A DNA stretch of 64,000 nucleotides from Clostridium sp. SM-530-WT-3G (GTDB lineage: Bacteria; Bacillota; Clostridia; Clostridiales; Clostridiaceae). Where the stretch lies: contig NZ_JABAGC010000009.1 of NCBI RefSeq assembly GCF_012843905.1, positions 1 to 64,000 on the forward strand. Direction: 5' to 3'. A program made the translations under genes and the position numbers. Numbering within the stretch: the stretch's first letter is position 1; each line of letters starts with the position of its first letter. Of the stretch, positions 63,587 to 64,000 are shown one piece after another. A model generated the notes under the pieces. That model made no database searches and was not told the origin of the DNA. It worked only from the letters and a program-made list of their open reading frames with translations.

Positions 63587-64000
63587 ATGAATAAGCTATT
63601 TAAACTTAAGGAGCACAATGTTACTTTTAAGGGAGAGGCACTTGCTGCATTAACATCATTTTTTGCAAGTATCTATATAATTATTGTAAATGCAAGTATT
63701 TTAAGTGATGGTGGAATAGCAGTAGAACCACTTATTATTGCTACTGTATTCGCATCAGTATCAGGTTGTCTTATTGCTGCATTTGTAAGTAATGCTCCAT
63801 TAATTGTAATGCCTGGTATGGGAATTAACGCACTTCTTACCTATACCATCGTTAACACTCTAGGTCTTACCTTTTTTGAGGCATTAGCTGCTATTTTTGT
63901 TGCAGGTTTATTATTTGCAATAATTGCAGTCACTCCAATATCTAAAATTTTAATGGAATCAATACCTGATTATTTAAAGGAATCCATAACAATTGGTATT
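63587..64000 (+). CDS. NCS2-family purine permease (AzgA/PbuG type), partial
   Basis: The first 138 residues are present and the gene runs off the window. The start MNKLFKLKEHNVTFKGEALA and the first helices (AALTSFFASIYIIIVNASIL; MPGMGINALLTYT) match adenine/guanine/hypoxanthine permeases. MPGMGIN is the NCS2 signature for the TM3 region. The ATG sits directly after AAAGG, so an AGG 8 bases upstream may be the actual ribosome site. No purine riboswitch is visible in the short leader. Confidence 0.85.
   Translation, partial: MNKLFKLKEHNVTFKGEALAALTSFFASIYIIIVNASILSDGGIAVEPLIIATVFASVSGCLIAAFVSNAPLIVMPGMGINALLTYTIVNTLGLTFFEALAAIFVAGLLFAIIAVTPISKILMESIPDYLKESITIGI

Noticed and set aside
63532-63590. 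Purine riboswitch upstream of the NCS2 permease
   Set aside because: The leader of about 50 bases lacks the conserved UAUA..UCUAC..GUUUCUAC-type core and is too short.
1-64000. CRISPR arrays, tRNA and rRNA genes
   Set aside because: No regularly spaced repeat-spacer pattern, no tRNA-like cloverleaf with GTTCRANNC, and no rRNA-like conserved stretches were found on either strand.

Overview
The window is very AT-rich and carries a strictly anaerobic, endospore-forming Firmicute gene set: a single-chain pyruvate:ferredoxin oxidoreductase, a collagen-like spore filament protein, SPOCS and DUF11 spore-type proteins, a 3D-domain protein, choline-binding-type wall repeats and strong GGAGG ribosome sites. 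I infer Clostridium sensu stricto (cluster I); the species cannot be fixed from this sequence. No rRNA, tRNA or CRISPR array was seen.

Bases 1-12.6 kb look like a spore-surface (exosporium or appendage) locus. A SPOCS protein, a beta-rich unknown, two Cys-rich homologues and two DUF11 paralogues lie on the minus strand. Facing them on the plus strand are a third protein sharing the Cys-rich proteins' C-terminal domain, an Asp-box (propeller-like) protein and a DNRLRE/coiled-coil protein with a 71-residue tandem repeat. A BclA-like collagen protein and its likely glycosyltransferase follow, each broken by one base change. A 117-bp MITE-like element sits inside the locus, and its ends match the surviving end of a broken IS6-like element at 55-56 kb.

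Bases 12.8-26 kb hold housekeeping and signalling genes: acyltransferase, threonine aldolase, a double P-loop ATPase, a CheY-CheX fusion followed by a separate CheX, nifJ, an HxlR regulator, a siroheme-reductase-like protein and a secreted 3D protein. Bases 26.4-36 kb hold a P-type ATPase behind a yybP-ykoY (Mn2+) riboswitch, a 1417-codon tandem DUF445 protein and a Na/phosphate symporter with PhoU domain.

Bases 36-44 kb contain several damaged genes: a histidine kinase with a 1-base shift beside an intact OmpR-type regulator, an apbE with an internal deletion, its probable substrate (an FMN-binding iron-sulfur membrane protein) lacking its 5' end, and a 46-codon remnant of D-lactate dehydrogenase. 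Bases 44-64 kb are mostly intact: DAHP synthase, a second Na/phosphate symporter behind PHO-box-like repeats, an NlpC/P60 hydrolase, ribose-phosphate diphosphokinase, a SUV3-like helicase, a Nudix-like protein, a CHASE3-like membrane protein, peptidase T, GltS, a CHAP wall hydrolase, a pentapeptide protein, an FAD oxidoreductase with one in-frame stop, a DUF815 ATPase and the start of an NCS2 purine permease. Nearly every gene is followed by its own hairpin terminator, so most units are monocistronic or short.

The best candidates for something undescribed are the spore-surface locus with its three-protein domain family, the duplicated DUF445 giant, and the paired loss of functional partners (bclA with its glycosyltransferase; apbE with its flavoprotein).
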